From assembly GCA_015501595.1 (NCBI GenBank), contig JADNRX010000005.1, forward strand, positions 1 through 64,000: 64,000 nucleotides of DNA, in the 5' to 3' direction. The translations under genes were made by a program, and so were the position numbers. Origin of the DNA: Hymenopellis radicata. Its lineage: Eukaryota > Basidiomycota > Agaricomycetes > Agaricales > Physalacriaceae. The notes under the pieces are model-generated. The model had not been told where the DNA came from. It did not search any database and worked only from the letters and a program-made list of their open reading frames with translations. Positions 25,067 through 35,917 of the stretch are shown in pieces (within the stretch, counting starts at the first letter, position 1; each line of letters opens with the position of its first letter).

Positions 25067-27006
25067 ATGCCCGCAGTTATGCACCGTCTCTTTATTCCTA
25101 CCCTTCTGGCGGGCATGATTATCACAGTATGACTGGTCCTGCCCACCATTATCCGCCGCTGACAAGTATGACAGGGCTCGAGCAATTCGCTCTGGAGCAA
25201 GTGGCAGGCGTGTCCAAGTAGCTCCAGTTCGACCCTATCTGACCTCTTTTGTAGGATATGCAATGCGTGGAGAACTGCGGCTCGTCAGATGAGAGCCAGC
25301 GTGTTCTCTATGAACAGCCCGTTTGGCAGACTCTACAGATGTTTGGTTCGTACTTACCGCGCTTCCCCCATGTGTCACATTATACTTAGGCCATCATTCA
25401 ATCATAGTCGGAGAGATGCTGTGTGAGCATATCGTCTGTTCCGTTGCTCCATCTTACTCACCAGCTCTACTTTTCAAGGCTTCCTTCCCGTTCTGTATAC
25501 GTGGCTGAGCGCACGCCGTTCTCCCCCCGTTCATCTAGCCGAAGACTCTCAAACTGTCGATCCCAAGGACCTAACGCAGTCTCTCTCCGGTTTCAAGATA
25601 ATGTTATTATGGATTCCGGCTGCATGTGACCTTACTGGGACAACTGTACGTCGCGCTTGGCGTACATCAGTTTGATATCTCCGACGCGTTCTCTAGATGA
25701 TGAACATTGGGCTCTTGTATACGCCAGTCTCGATCTACCAGATGACCCGTGGTGCTCTTGTTCTTTTTGTCGGCTTCCTCAGTGTCGTCTTCCTTCGTCG
25801 TCGCCTTTGGTTATATCAGTACGTGATCCCGCTATCTGAATAGACATAGTTACCCAACTCTTCCACAGATGGGTATCCCTCATCGTTGTCATGGCCGGAG
25901 TTGGCCTAGTAGGTTTCAGCGGGTCTTTGATCAAGGAAACTACCAAAGAAGCTATCGGACAATACCTTGCGCGGCCCGCCCTTGGCAGCACTGTGCCAGA
26001 ACCTATTGACAAGCCAGAGGCCACTGCCGTGCTTGTTGGTAAGCGATCTTCCTTGTCGTATCGCATGGGGCTCCTTACACGTTCATAGGCGTGTTCTTCG
26101 TTCTCTTTGCCCAAATCTTGTAAGGCTACTTGGCGTCATCCAGTTGTGAATCAACTCAACTTACTGTCTGTTTAGCACCGCAACTCAGTTCGTTGTTGAA
26201 GGTTAGTTTTTAGACCTTTGTCACGAAGCATAGCTTATTCTAAGCACAGAGAAAATCATGGGTTCGTGATTGCCTGTCTTCCGTTATCAGCATCCTGAAA
26301 CGGTTCTTCATCCAGGCGTGTACGCTGTGCCTCCACTTGTTGCTGTTGGTTGGGAAGGTTTCTTCGGGGCGCTCACGATTCTTCTGATCCTGCCTATACT
26401 TGCCATTCCTTCTATCACTGCGAAGACACCGTTCTTCGACATCCCCCGCGGTTGGAGACAAATGATCAACACACCCAGCGTCTTGTACTCCGGAATCGCC
26501 ATTGCCTGCAGCATTGCACTATTCAATTACTTCGGGCTCAGTGTTACTAGACACGTTAGTGCGACGGCTCGCTCTTTGACTGACACTTGTAGGACCCTTG
26601 CTATCTGGATCATCAGTCTGGGACTCGGTTGGGAGAAGCTTTTGTTCCCTGTCTCGCTTCTTCAGATACTTGGTTTCAGCTTGCTTGTGTACGTTTGCAT
26701 GGGAGTATTACTTTTTCGTTTTCTAACCATCTCTTTCTACAGTTACGGAACGGTGCCCATCACTTTTTTGAGACTACTATATCGGACTAACCGACGTCTT
26801 CTTATTAGTTCATGTTTAACGGCCTTGTCCGCGCACCATTCTGTCTGGCCCCACATGTCAACCCTGAGGCCGAATTCGATGCTGGAGAAGCCGAAAGGCT
26901 TCTCTCCTCCCCGCTCGACGAAACGGCTACACTTCCTGCTGACCTAGGTCAAAGCGGTTACGATGTTGTCCCAGACGGCCAACATATGAAGACGTCGTCC
27001 ACATGA
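25067..27006 (+). CDS. SLC35F6-like transporter (drug/metabolite transporter fold)
   Basis: Starts MPAVMHRLFIPTLLAGMI, the first membrane helix. Next NSLWSKWQ joins DMQCVENC, then EQPVWQTLQMF, the characteristic N-terminal pattern of SLC35F6-type proteins. Later helices: LVLFVGFLSVVFLRRRLWLY, WVSLIVVMAGVGLVGFSGSL, FTATQFVVEEKIM, PPLVAVGWEGFFGALTILL, SVLYSGIAIACSIALFNYFG and a last helix before the hydrophilic tail ending at 27006. The family lies in endomembranes or lysosome/vacuole and its substrate is unsettled. Two splicing oddities: a GC-AG intron after ...SKWQ (donor gcgtgt) and a 12-base exon at 26250-26261. Its ATG is 163 bases from the divergent arrestin-like gene. Confidence 0.85.
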
Positions 27007-27188
27007 TCTTCATCATAGAGTATGGTGCATTTGTCACCGCTGTGTATCTTGGTTCCCTGCCGCTATTTACTTGACGCGATATTGTACAGTCTAGGACTCT
27101 AGGTGGCATATAATAAATGACATTGTTTCTTCCGGTGATATCTCGGGTGTTAATGTGAGTCGAGAATCAGAGAGATGTCCTGTCTAAC

Positions 27189-28796
27189 TCAGTTGCTATC
27201 CGCATCGCTGTCGGATTCGTCGTCGCTATCGGAAGATCTCTCTTCAGTTTCCAAAACCAGTCGCTCGAGTTGAACAAGATGCCACCCAAGGCCATCTTTC
27301 GACACTTGTGCGTGGCGAACTGAGTGACTCAACTTGACAAGGTCTTCGTCTCTGTTTATAAAGTGAGTGGACAGTCGGGAAACTCGAAAAACTTCGTACA
27401 CAACGTGAGTTTGGACCCATATACAGAAATCGGTAACCCAAATTTTACTGTAAATATAATAGACCTCATGGTGATCCAGGATATCCTTCATTTCCAGAAG
27501 ACCACGAGTGACTATGCGAACACCTTGAGAGAGAATGTCGGAAACGTCTGACCGACATTTCTCGGCGAGGGCAAAGGATCGATAAAGCGGAAAGGCCAGA
27601 CACCGTCTATACGATGGAATTAGAGCTGATGCGATATCAGCTGGCGTTAGGTCCTTTGAGACTGCCGAAGAATCCAGAGAATCATAGGGTGGTGGGTCCA
27701 ACGCGGAAAACGAAGGTGTCATGGAACAAATAGTCCAAGCGCTCTCGGGGGTTGGGTCATGCTGCGTTGTTCTCGCATCATAGGCGTACGAAAACAAGAG
27801 AGTGACCAGAGTGAGATATAGTTGACGTTTTTCTGCTGCTGAGGCAAGGACTGGTCACACGCAAAGTCAGAGATGACATATGAGTTGACGCAGAGACGTA
27901 CATTCGACTCGAGGTAGATTAAGCATAGCGAGCTTTTCGGCCTCTGTGAACTCAAAAGGTTGCACCATGCGATGATACGGGCTTTCCCATGCGATTAGGG
28001 CGTCAATATTCTCCGTGTCAGCAAAGTCAGCCCTAAGACGCTGAGTTAGAAGGTTAATCGACGAGGCCATCGGACGTACATGTAATATTCTTCATCCCAT
28101 TTGTCGTCTTCGTGTTTGATCCTTCGTATGCGTCTCTCTGATGGGCTCAAGGTTTCGGCATCTGGACCTAGCTCGTTGACTTCGTTTTCGGTATAAGAAA
28201 TGTGCTGTAAATAACCAGAGTGTCTGTTTAGAAAGCCATAACGAGATATATTCTCTAGTCGCAAGGATGTCAGAGGTTCAGGGACTTCTTGGGGAAGCTG
28301 CCAGTCGTTGTTTGCGCCTAGAAATTCAAGTAAGCCGTCTTTCGAAGAATGAATATGCCCTACCTTCCAAGATGCCATCGTCCAACGAGACTCGTCCATA
28401 GACGACGAAAGCTCGTCGTCCAATACTTCAATTAAAGGGGTATGTTTTGATGGGCGTGGCGCCAATAACTTGGCCATCAAGTCCAGGTCCTTGAATTCCT
28501 GACCGCGGTTCTCTTTGGTGAGAGTTACGGTTATAAGACCAGGTCCCGGGTCATACGTTGCTGAAGCGTTGTCGTCGTCGAGAATAGGGTACGAAAAGTT
28601 CAAACGTAGAAAGTATGGATTTACATGGAGCGTGAAGAGCGTTTCGTCTACATTCACTTCAATGTCGGACGCCTAAAAAGGAGTCAATGACCTGTTCTAA
28701 ACCTTTTAGCGCGACACTGACGCGAATGGATGGACAGTAAACCGAAATTATGACGGATTCATCCGTCTGACTGCAAGTAAACCTTGGTGTGATCAT
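27189..28796 (-). CDS. SHQ1: SHQ1, H/ACA snoRNP assembly chaperone
   Basis: Exon 1 MITPRFTCSQTDESVIIS..PSIR joins ASDIEVNVDETLFTLHVN and PYFLRLNFSYPI, the CS (p23-like) domain that opens Shq1 and binds dyskerin. The helical Shq1-specific domain follows (WESPYHRMVQPFEFTEAEK, LYLTLVTLLFSYAYDART, IPSYRRCLAFPLYRSFALAE, VYYIYSKIWVTDFCIWVQT). The C terminus is acidic, ending SDSDDESDSDADSN. Shq1 holds free dyskerin (Cbf5) before H/ACA particle assembly. The ATG is 78 bases from the divergent TRP2 start, so both share a very short promoter; intron 1 carries GAGTCA (28681-28686). Confidence 0.92.
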
Positions 28797-28874
28797 GATG
28801 GTGAGTTGCTGAATTTTTTGATCAGTGACCCCTGTTTATGATTCACACTTGAACGGTCAACCTCAATCCATCAC

Positions 28875-30670
28875 TTGCAACGGACACGCCCTTCGTGGCC
28901 CGCAAACACGAAAAATGAACACAAAAGTCAGCATTGTTTATCTCTGTACGCGCTATTTCCTCAAGTAAGTGTACGACAGGACCTACCCGCTTATCCATCG
29001 CTGGAGGCCGTCGAAAAGCTCATTGTAACCGAAGGCAAAGGAAACTGTGTACCAGTCTACGTGGAACTACCCGCAGACCTCATCACACCATGTATGGCCT
29101 ACTTGCGGATTGCGAAGGATTCCAAGTATAGCTTTCTGCTCGAATCTGTGGTCGGAGGAGAAAGTGTTGCGCGGTATAGTTTCATCGGGGCTGGTACGTA
29201 GATGGATAGAACATTCCAGCCTACTAATCTGCTTTAGATCCCTTCAAAGTCATAAAAACTGGACCAGATGAAGAAATCCAGGGCGACCCTATGACTACTC
29301 TGCAGAAGGAGCTATCCCTATATCAATATGTCAAGATTCCCGAAATCCCGACATTCACTGGTGGATCCATAGGCTACGTGTCGTACGACTGCATCCAGCA
29401 CTTTGAACCCAAAACAGCTTGTGAACTCGAGGATGTCTTGCATATCCCAGAGGCCGTGTTCATGCTGGTTGATACCCTCGTCGTTTACGACCATATATTC
29501 CAAAACCTCAAGGTGATATCACACGTCTTCTGTCCCAAGAATGCTGGAGGAGATCTGGCCTTTATCTACGAAACTGCGGTCTCGAAGGCACGACGACTAG
29601 CGAAAGCCCTTCTTATAAAAACAACGCCAGAACCTATCCAGCGACCTATCACGACTTTGGAAGGGGAGGGTGTGTCGAATGTTGGGAAGGAAGGCTATGA
29701 AGCCTTCGTCACCAAACTCAAGAAACACATCGTTGCTGGGGACATCATTCAGGCTGTCCCTTCTCAGAGACTCTCCCGGCCCACCGACTTACACCCTTTC
29801 AACGCGTATCGTCATCTGCGGCAGGTCAACCCAAGTCCGTACATGTTCTATCTCGATTGTGGAGATTTCCAGTTTGTCGGTGCAAGCCCGGAAACGCTCT
29901 GCAAAGTCGAGAAGAGCGTTGTGTTCAATCATGCGATCGCTGGTACGACGCGACGAGGGGCGACGCCTGAGGGTAGGTATTTGATCTTAACTTTGCTGGT
30001 GAATACTGACAACGGTATAGAGGACGCGAAGTTGGGAGCTCTTCTACTTGCTTCGGAGAAGGACCGCGCCGAGCATATCATGCTTGTTGATCTGGCCCGA
30101 AACGACGTGAACCGCATTTGTGATCCCAAAACCGTAAAGGTGGATCATCTTATGAGGGTAGAGAAGTTCAGTCATGTCATCCACTTGACTTCGCAAATTT
30201 CCGGTACACTTCGAGACGGAATGACAAGGTTAGTTGTTACCTTGTACTCGAATGTAACGGCTAACCTCACTACCTAGGTTTGACGCATTCCGCTCCATAT
30301 TCCCCGCTGGAACGGTGTCTGGTGCACCCAAAATCAAAGCAATCGAGATCATATCTTCTCTAGAAAAGGAGCGCCGTGGTGTATACGCAGGAGCCGTTGG
30401 GCGGTTTGACTTTGCTGACGATGAGATGGACACTTGCATTGCAATTCGCACGATGACATTCAAAGATGGTGTCGCTTATCTTCAAGCTGGTGGCGGCATT
30501 GTATTTGATAGTGATGAAGAAGAAGAGTATACAGAGACGATCAACAAGCTGAAGGCTAATGTCAGGGCGCTATCCCAAGCTGAGAGTGAGTGACATTCTT
30601 GACACTAAAAAGCTGCCAGTCTAATGGCGTCGTTTTAGAATACTGGTATGATGTCCAGCATAGTCGATAG
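28875..30670 (+). CDS. TRP2: Anthranilate synthase component I
   Basis: First committed step of tryptophan synthesis: chorismate to anthranilate, using ammonia from the glutaminase subunit. N-terminal part: [38 protein letters not shown] with the LLES motif of tryptophan feedback binding, [18 protein letters not shown]. Chorismate-binding part: [121 protein letters not shown] final intron leads to [10 protein letters not shown] at 30670. The start is uncertain: the frame from 28875 ([13 protein letters not shown]) is intronless, while an ATG at about 28916 with an intron to DLPAYPS is an alternative. Confidence 0.93.
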
Positions 30671-30742
30671 AGTCATAGTCTCTGTAGCGGTTGAAGGATA
30701 TTAACGAATATATTATATAAGATGCGATTAAACTCTGCAAGG

Positions 30743-31818
30743 TCACCAATGGTTGTTATCGCCCTCCTCCTCGTCTTCTTCATAGTCTTCCGATATCTCA
30801 TTGCCCTGTGCATCAACCTGAACCCGTCGAAGCTGTTCCAAGTCGGCGTCCTCGTCATGAATCTGAATTTCGGGATCAACTCGTTCACTTGGGTGAACGA
30901 GGCCGTCTACAAACTCGTGGAAGACTTTGCCTCGTTCGTCAACTCCAGCCCTGGCCGCCATACTGAGGATACCACATATCAACTCGGCAGTGCGTGTGCT
31001 TTCATCATTGGCGGGTATAGCGTACATGACAGTTCGAGGATCGGCGTTGGAGTCAATAATGCCTATTGTAGGAACGTGTTCAACGGCACATTCACGAATG
31101 GCATTCAAATTTTTGAGGGGATTGAGGATGATGACCAGGTCGGGGACAACTTTTTGAGTTTCAACAGTGGTTTCGCCGAACATTTGGAACTTGTTAGTTA
31201 AAGTTCCGGGAAGCCATCGTTCGCCGACATGGTAGCCTAGAGGACCGACACGGGCTGCGGCTTTTTCCACTATTGGTCGGAGGTCGGGACGTGTGCCGAC
31301 GAAGACAATTTGGCCGCCTTCGTAGGCGATGGCGCGTGTTACTTTTGCGGCGCGACGGAGGAGGGGAAGGGTATGTTCCATGTCGATGACGGTCACGCCT
31401 GCGCGAGTGCCATACGCGTAGGGCATAAAGTTTGGGTTCATGATTTGAGTTGCGTGACCGAAATGGGCGCCACAGGCGAGGAGAGCTGAGAGTGTGGGCT
31501 CTGAGGGTGGGCGATGGAGCCCGTCTCGTATGCTCCAGGTGTTGTCCTTTTGTTGGTCTGAGCCGTATTGCATCATGGAATTCACTGGTGGATGTTGAGC
31601 AGGGCTAGCATGGCAGATGAGGAGTGCGTACCGAGAACGCGACGGTCGTTGCGGAGCTCTTGGAACTCATTCCATGAAACATCCTGAACCGGCGGGTCGC
31701 TCTCCGTGGTGAGCTGTCTACTTCTGGTCGCCGCGGGTGACAACGAGGCCCGCGGACGGAGCGACGCTCTTCGTGCAGCGCGTAGCATGATAGAAAACGG
31801 CTGCTGTGGCTGTGCCAA
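30743..31818 (-). CDS. MRP4: Mitochondrial small-subunit ribosomal protein uS2m
   Basis: Exon 1 encodes an Arg/Ser/Ala-rich presequence (MLRAARRASLRPRASLSPAA, preceded by MAQPQQPFSI), as expected for mitochondrial import. After one intron (gtacgc...ccaccag) the uS2 domain follows: LLACGAHFGHATQIMNPNFM, PYAYGTRAGVTVIDMEHTL, GGQIVFVGTRPDL, RWLPGTLTNKFQMFG, PDLVIILNPLKNLNAIREC, VPTIGIIDSNADPRTVMYAI. The acidic tail ends GDNNHW. It belongs to the head of the mitochondrial small ribosomal subunit. Translation could start at M1 (31818) or the internal Met 11. Confidence 0.93.
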
Positions 31819-31957
31819 AAACTTGATCGCACTTGTTAGACCTTTGGTCGTATCTTGCCTCCAACTGTAATAGTTTTGAACACTTTAGTATAGACAATCA
31901 ATTCACAGTCAAGTACACTTTTTACAATTCAATTCTAACAAATTAACACGGATTGGC

Positions 31958-31970
31958 GAAAGTTCACGAA
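31958..31970. promoter_or_regulatory. Heat-shock element (three inverted nGAAn units)
   Basis: GAA-ag-TTC-ac-GAA exactly fits the Hsf1 consensus of alternating 5-base units. It lies 106 bases before the SSB start codon and 140 bases before the divergent uS2m gene. A CACGTG palindrome follows at 31977-31982. Binding is inferred. Confidence 0.6.
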
Positions 31971-32076
31971 GCCTATCACGTGATCGACGTGACAGCACAA
32001 CATTGTCACACCAGCGAATTTTTTTCCTCCTCCCAGTTTTCCACACCCATCTTCTCATCTCCTTCTCTCACTAAAA

Positions 32077-34323
32077 ATGGACGATTTGTTCGACGGCGCC
32101 ATTGGCATCGATCTCGGAACCACCTACTCGTACGCCTGCCCGCGCTTTTGCTCTTTTCCTGCCCGATTTTAACCGTATTAACAGCTGCGTGGGTGTATGG
32201 CAAAACGACCGAGTCGAAATCATTGCCAACGACCGTAAGTCCATCGATTCAGCCTGAGAATCCGTTTTTCATTGGTTTTAGAGGGTAACCGTACGACACC
32301 GTCCTATGTGGCCTTTTCTGCCGAAGAGCGCCTCATCGGCGACGCGGCGAAAAACCAGGCCGCTATGAACCCACGAAACACCGTCTTTGATGCCAAGCGT
32401 CTTATCGGCCGCCGTTTCGAGTTGAGTCTGCTCTATTTGTACATTTCCAGCGTTTTTTAAAACATATAACAGCGATCCCGATGTAAAGAAGGTACATGGT
32501 CCTCTCTTACTCCGCGCAGCGTCATTTAACCTAGCCGACACCAATAGGATATCTCTCATTGGCCTTTTGAGGTTGTAGAAAAGGATGGATCACCTCTGAT
32601 CAAAGTCGACTACCTCGGAGAGGACAAAACCTTCAGCCCACAGGAAATTTCGTCCATGGTCCTTACTAAAATGAAGGAGATATCGGAGGCCAAGCTCGGC
32701 AAGACCGTTAAAAAGGCTGTTGTCACGTACGTCGGGATTCGGCAGTAAGAGCATTGCTGACGTTTTCTTTACTCAGTGTTCCCGCCTATTTCAACGATTC
32801 ACAGCGTCTCGCCACCAAGGACGCTGGTGCCATTGCTGGCCTTGATGTTCTCCGTATCATCAACGAGCCTACGGCTGCCGCCATTGCCTATGGTCTTGAC
32901 CGTCAATCCAAGGAGGAGAAGAACGTCCTCATCTTCGATCTTGGAGGTGGAACTTTCGATGTGTCCCTCTTGAACATCAGTGGTGGTGTCTTTGCTGTCA
33001 AGGCCACCGCTGGTGACACACATTTGGGTGGTGAAGATTTCGACAACACGTTACTTGAACACTTCAAGAACGAGTTCAAGCGAAAATCCAAGCTCGACAT
33101 CTCTGACGATCCCCGTGCCCTTCGTCGCTTAAGAAGCGCATGTGAACGTGCCAAGCGTACTCTTTCCAGCGTGGCGCAAACCACCGTTGAGGTCGACTCG
33201 TTATATCAGGTAACTCGTTTGTGATTGGAATCAGCGGTCTTTGCTAATGGTTGCTCTAAGGGTGAGGACTTCTCCGCCAACATCTCGAGGGCTCGTTTCG
33301 AAGAAATCAACGCTACCATGTTCAAGTCTACCCTCGACCCAGTCGAGAAGGTCTTGAAGGATGCCAAAATGCCCCGTGAGAAGGTCGATGATATTGTCCT
33401 TGTCGGTGGTTCGACCCGTATCCCCAAAATCCAATCCCTCGTTTCGGAGTACTTCGGTGGACGCCAACTGAACAAGTCCATCAACCCTGACGAAGCTGTT
33501 GCTTATGGTGCTGCCGTTCAAGCCGCCGTTCTCACTGGTCAAACATCTGAGCAGACCAAGGACCTTCTCCTCCTTGATGTCGCTCCCCTCTCTCTGGGTG
33601 TTGCCATGCAAGGCGATGTCTTCGGTGTTGTCGTTCCCCGCAACACGCCCATCCCCACCAACAAGTCGCGGACGTTCACCACCGTCGAGGACAACCAAAC
33701 CACTGTTACCTTCCCTGTGTAAGCATTCTATCACGCTTTCTTTTTGATGAACTTAATGCTCCATAGTTACGAGGGTGAGCGTACACAGTGCCGGGATAAC
33801 CGTCTTCTCGGGGAGTTCGAACTCAACGGAATTCCACCTATGCTCCGTGGCCAGGCTGAGCTCGTCACAACCTTTGAGGTTGATGCCAACGGTCTCTTGA
33901 AGGTTTCAGCACAGGACCGTGCTTCGGGTCGCAAAGCCTCCATCAGTAAGCATCCAAACGGTCTCAACGTACTGACAACTAACGCGAAAGTCAGGCATCA
34001 CCAACTCTGTTGGTCGTCTATCTTCGGCTGAGATCGACCAGATGATCAAGGACGCCGAGCAGTTCAAGATGGCTGACAAAGAGTTCTCCGCTCGCCATGA
34101 GGCCAAGTCCGACCTCGAGGCTTATATTCACCAGGTTGAGGGCACCATCACCGCACCGGAAATCGGCATGAAGCTCAAGAGGGGAGCCAAGTCCCAGGTC
34201 GAGGCTGAGCTTGCACGGGCATTGGAGAAGTTGGAGATCGAGACATCAACAGCGGACGAGCTGAAGAAGGCGCAACTTGGCATCAAGCGGGCCCTCCAAA
34301 AAGCCACGGCTGGTATCCGGTAA
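32077..34323 (+). CDS. SSB1: Ribosome-associated Hsp70, SSB type
   Basis: About 615 residues starting [18 protein letters not shown]. Nucleotide-binding domain with [34 protein letters not shown] and [12 protein letters not shown]; substrate-binding domain with [20 protein letters not shown] and [17 protein letters not shown]; short helical lid ending [16 protein letters not shown]. The C terminus lacks EEVD and the length is about 613, both marks of the Ssb class, not the cytosolic Ssa or ER BiP class (no signal peptide, no HDEL). Ssb proteins work with the RAC J-protein complex on nascent chains at the ribosome. At least six introns, several near the 5' end. The ATG context CTAAAAATGG is strong. 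The upstream heat-shock element suggests Hsf1 control. Confidence 0.93.
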
Positions 34324-34473
34324 AAATGAAATGTGCTCTCGTTACATTCTCTACCTCATATTCGTCCTTTGCATATCTTTGTGAATTAACTCTCTTTTTT
34401 CTCGTTTGTACAAAGCTGGTAGATTATGCATTGATGAAGCTCGCTAACAACAAATGTATATGCACATGTAAGA

Positions 34474-35820
34474 CTAGGCAACGGCTTTGTTGACTCGTAG
34501 AGCTACTTCAAGTGTCCATAGCTCTTCGTCGCCACCATCACAAAATGCCTTGTCAGCTTCTGCAAATATAAGGCCACAACGTGCTTTCTGCTGGGCGTTC
34601 AATGTGGGATGCGCAACCACAAGATCGTGAAGCTGCCAAGTCCTTTAGATATTGTAGAATGTAAAACCAAGTTATTGCGCGTACCTGGTTCAGTAATTGC
34701 GATGCAGAATATCCCTCTCGCATTATCTCCTTAACCTTCACTCGGATACTGTCGAATACAGACTTTGGTTTTGTCTTGGGCGCCTCTCCCTCTACGTCGA
34801 TGCCGATAGTCTGCGCAAAGTCATCAATTATTGAGTCGGGGACGACACCAGCGATTTCTTGTATATCATGGGGTGTTATTTGAGTAGGCGGAGTCGTCGA
34901 GGAGGAGAGACGTGATGCGGACTGTAGATATGTAATGGCGCGCCGCAGATCGCCAGCGGATGAGGTTATCAACGCTTGGATGACTTCAGGACTGATAGTG
35001 ACATGTTCGGCGTTTACAATGTAGTTTAGTCTGTCTGTTGACGACTGGGAGTCAAGTGGCGTGAAGCGAAATTTGGAGCAACGAGAAGCCAGAGGTTCGA
35101 TAATCCTGAGAAAGAGTGTTGGTGTCAATGGTTTATATGGACATGAATAAATATACCGTGTCACATAATTGCAGACAAGACAGAATCGGGTGATTCTTGC
35201 GTATGTCTCCATGATACGACGAAGCGCGCCTTGGGCGTCCTGTGTCATCGAATCTGCCTCATCCAAGATGATGATCTTGTACGGAGGGCAGGGATATGTT
35301 TTCCCGTCGGAGGACACGGCCTCTGCGCGCGGTGTCTGACGCGCAAAATTCTTGATCTTTTCGCGTACGATGGAGATTCCACGTTCGTCAGACGCGTTAA
35401 GCTCGAGGACTCGGTTTCGAAAGTTTTCAGGCCTTGATAAAGATAAGGGCGCGTCGGATAAATTGTTAGATTTCGCACCCAAAGAGCTGCTTAGCCAACG
35501 CGAGCACCGTCGATGTTTTGCCTGTGCCCGGAGGACCATAGAACAGCATATGTGGCAGCTAGATTGCGATGAGCATTACAAGGCCGTAAAAGTCGTACAA
35601 CGGACATTTGTTGATGAAAGTGTCTTTTGCAAGACGGCGACAGTATGCTCTTGGGCGGACACATCGTCTATTGTTTGCGGACGGCTGCGCGGCGGTCAAC
35701 GATGACAGACGCGGCGAGGAACGAGACGCACTATTTCTCGACCCATGGCTGCTTGTCGAGGTCGACCACATGCTTTTGAGAGGGTTTCGCTGCGCGAGGC
35801 TGCACGTTAAAGAAAGACAT
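34474..35820 (-). CDS. RFC2: Replication factor C subunit (yeast Rfc2 / human RFC4 class)
   Basis: Exon 1 [23 protein letters not shown]; then [20 protein letters not shown], Walker [34 protein letters not shown], Walker [12 protein letters not shown] with [10 protein letters not shown], sensor 1 [14 protein letters not shown] motif in [14 protein letters not shown], sensor 2 region [16 protein letters not shown], and the collar domain through LLNQLHDLVV to RVNKAVA. The order matches the RFC4/Rfc2 small clamp-loader subunit. It loads PCNA onto primed DNA using ATP. The ATG is 97 bases from the divergent CAF-1 gene and shares a promoter holding a MluI cell-cycle box. Confidence 0.92.
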
Positions 35821-35837
35821 AATGAGTCACGTCACTA

Positions 35838-35843
35838 ACGCGT
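35838..35843. promoter_or_regulatory. MluI cell-cycle box in RFC / CAF-1 divergent promoter
   Basis: ACGCGT in the context cactaACGCGTgac, 18 bases from the RFC start and 75 from the CAF-1 start. MCB sites bind MBF (Mbp1/Swi6-type) and drive G1/S transcription of replication genes in fungi. The adjoining gagtcacgtcac also resembles a bZIP site. Confidence 0.6.
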
Positions 35844-35917
35844 GACATTGACGACCTCTTTTAGACGGTGACCATCAGAGCGGCGGGGCCTCTTCAACTG
35901 TCTGCCCTTCATCGACC

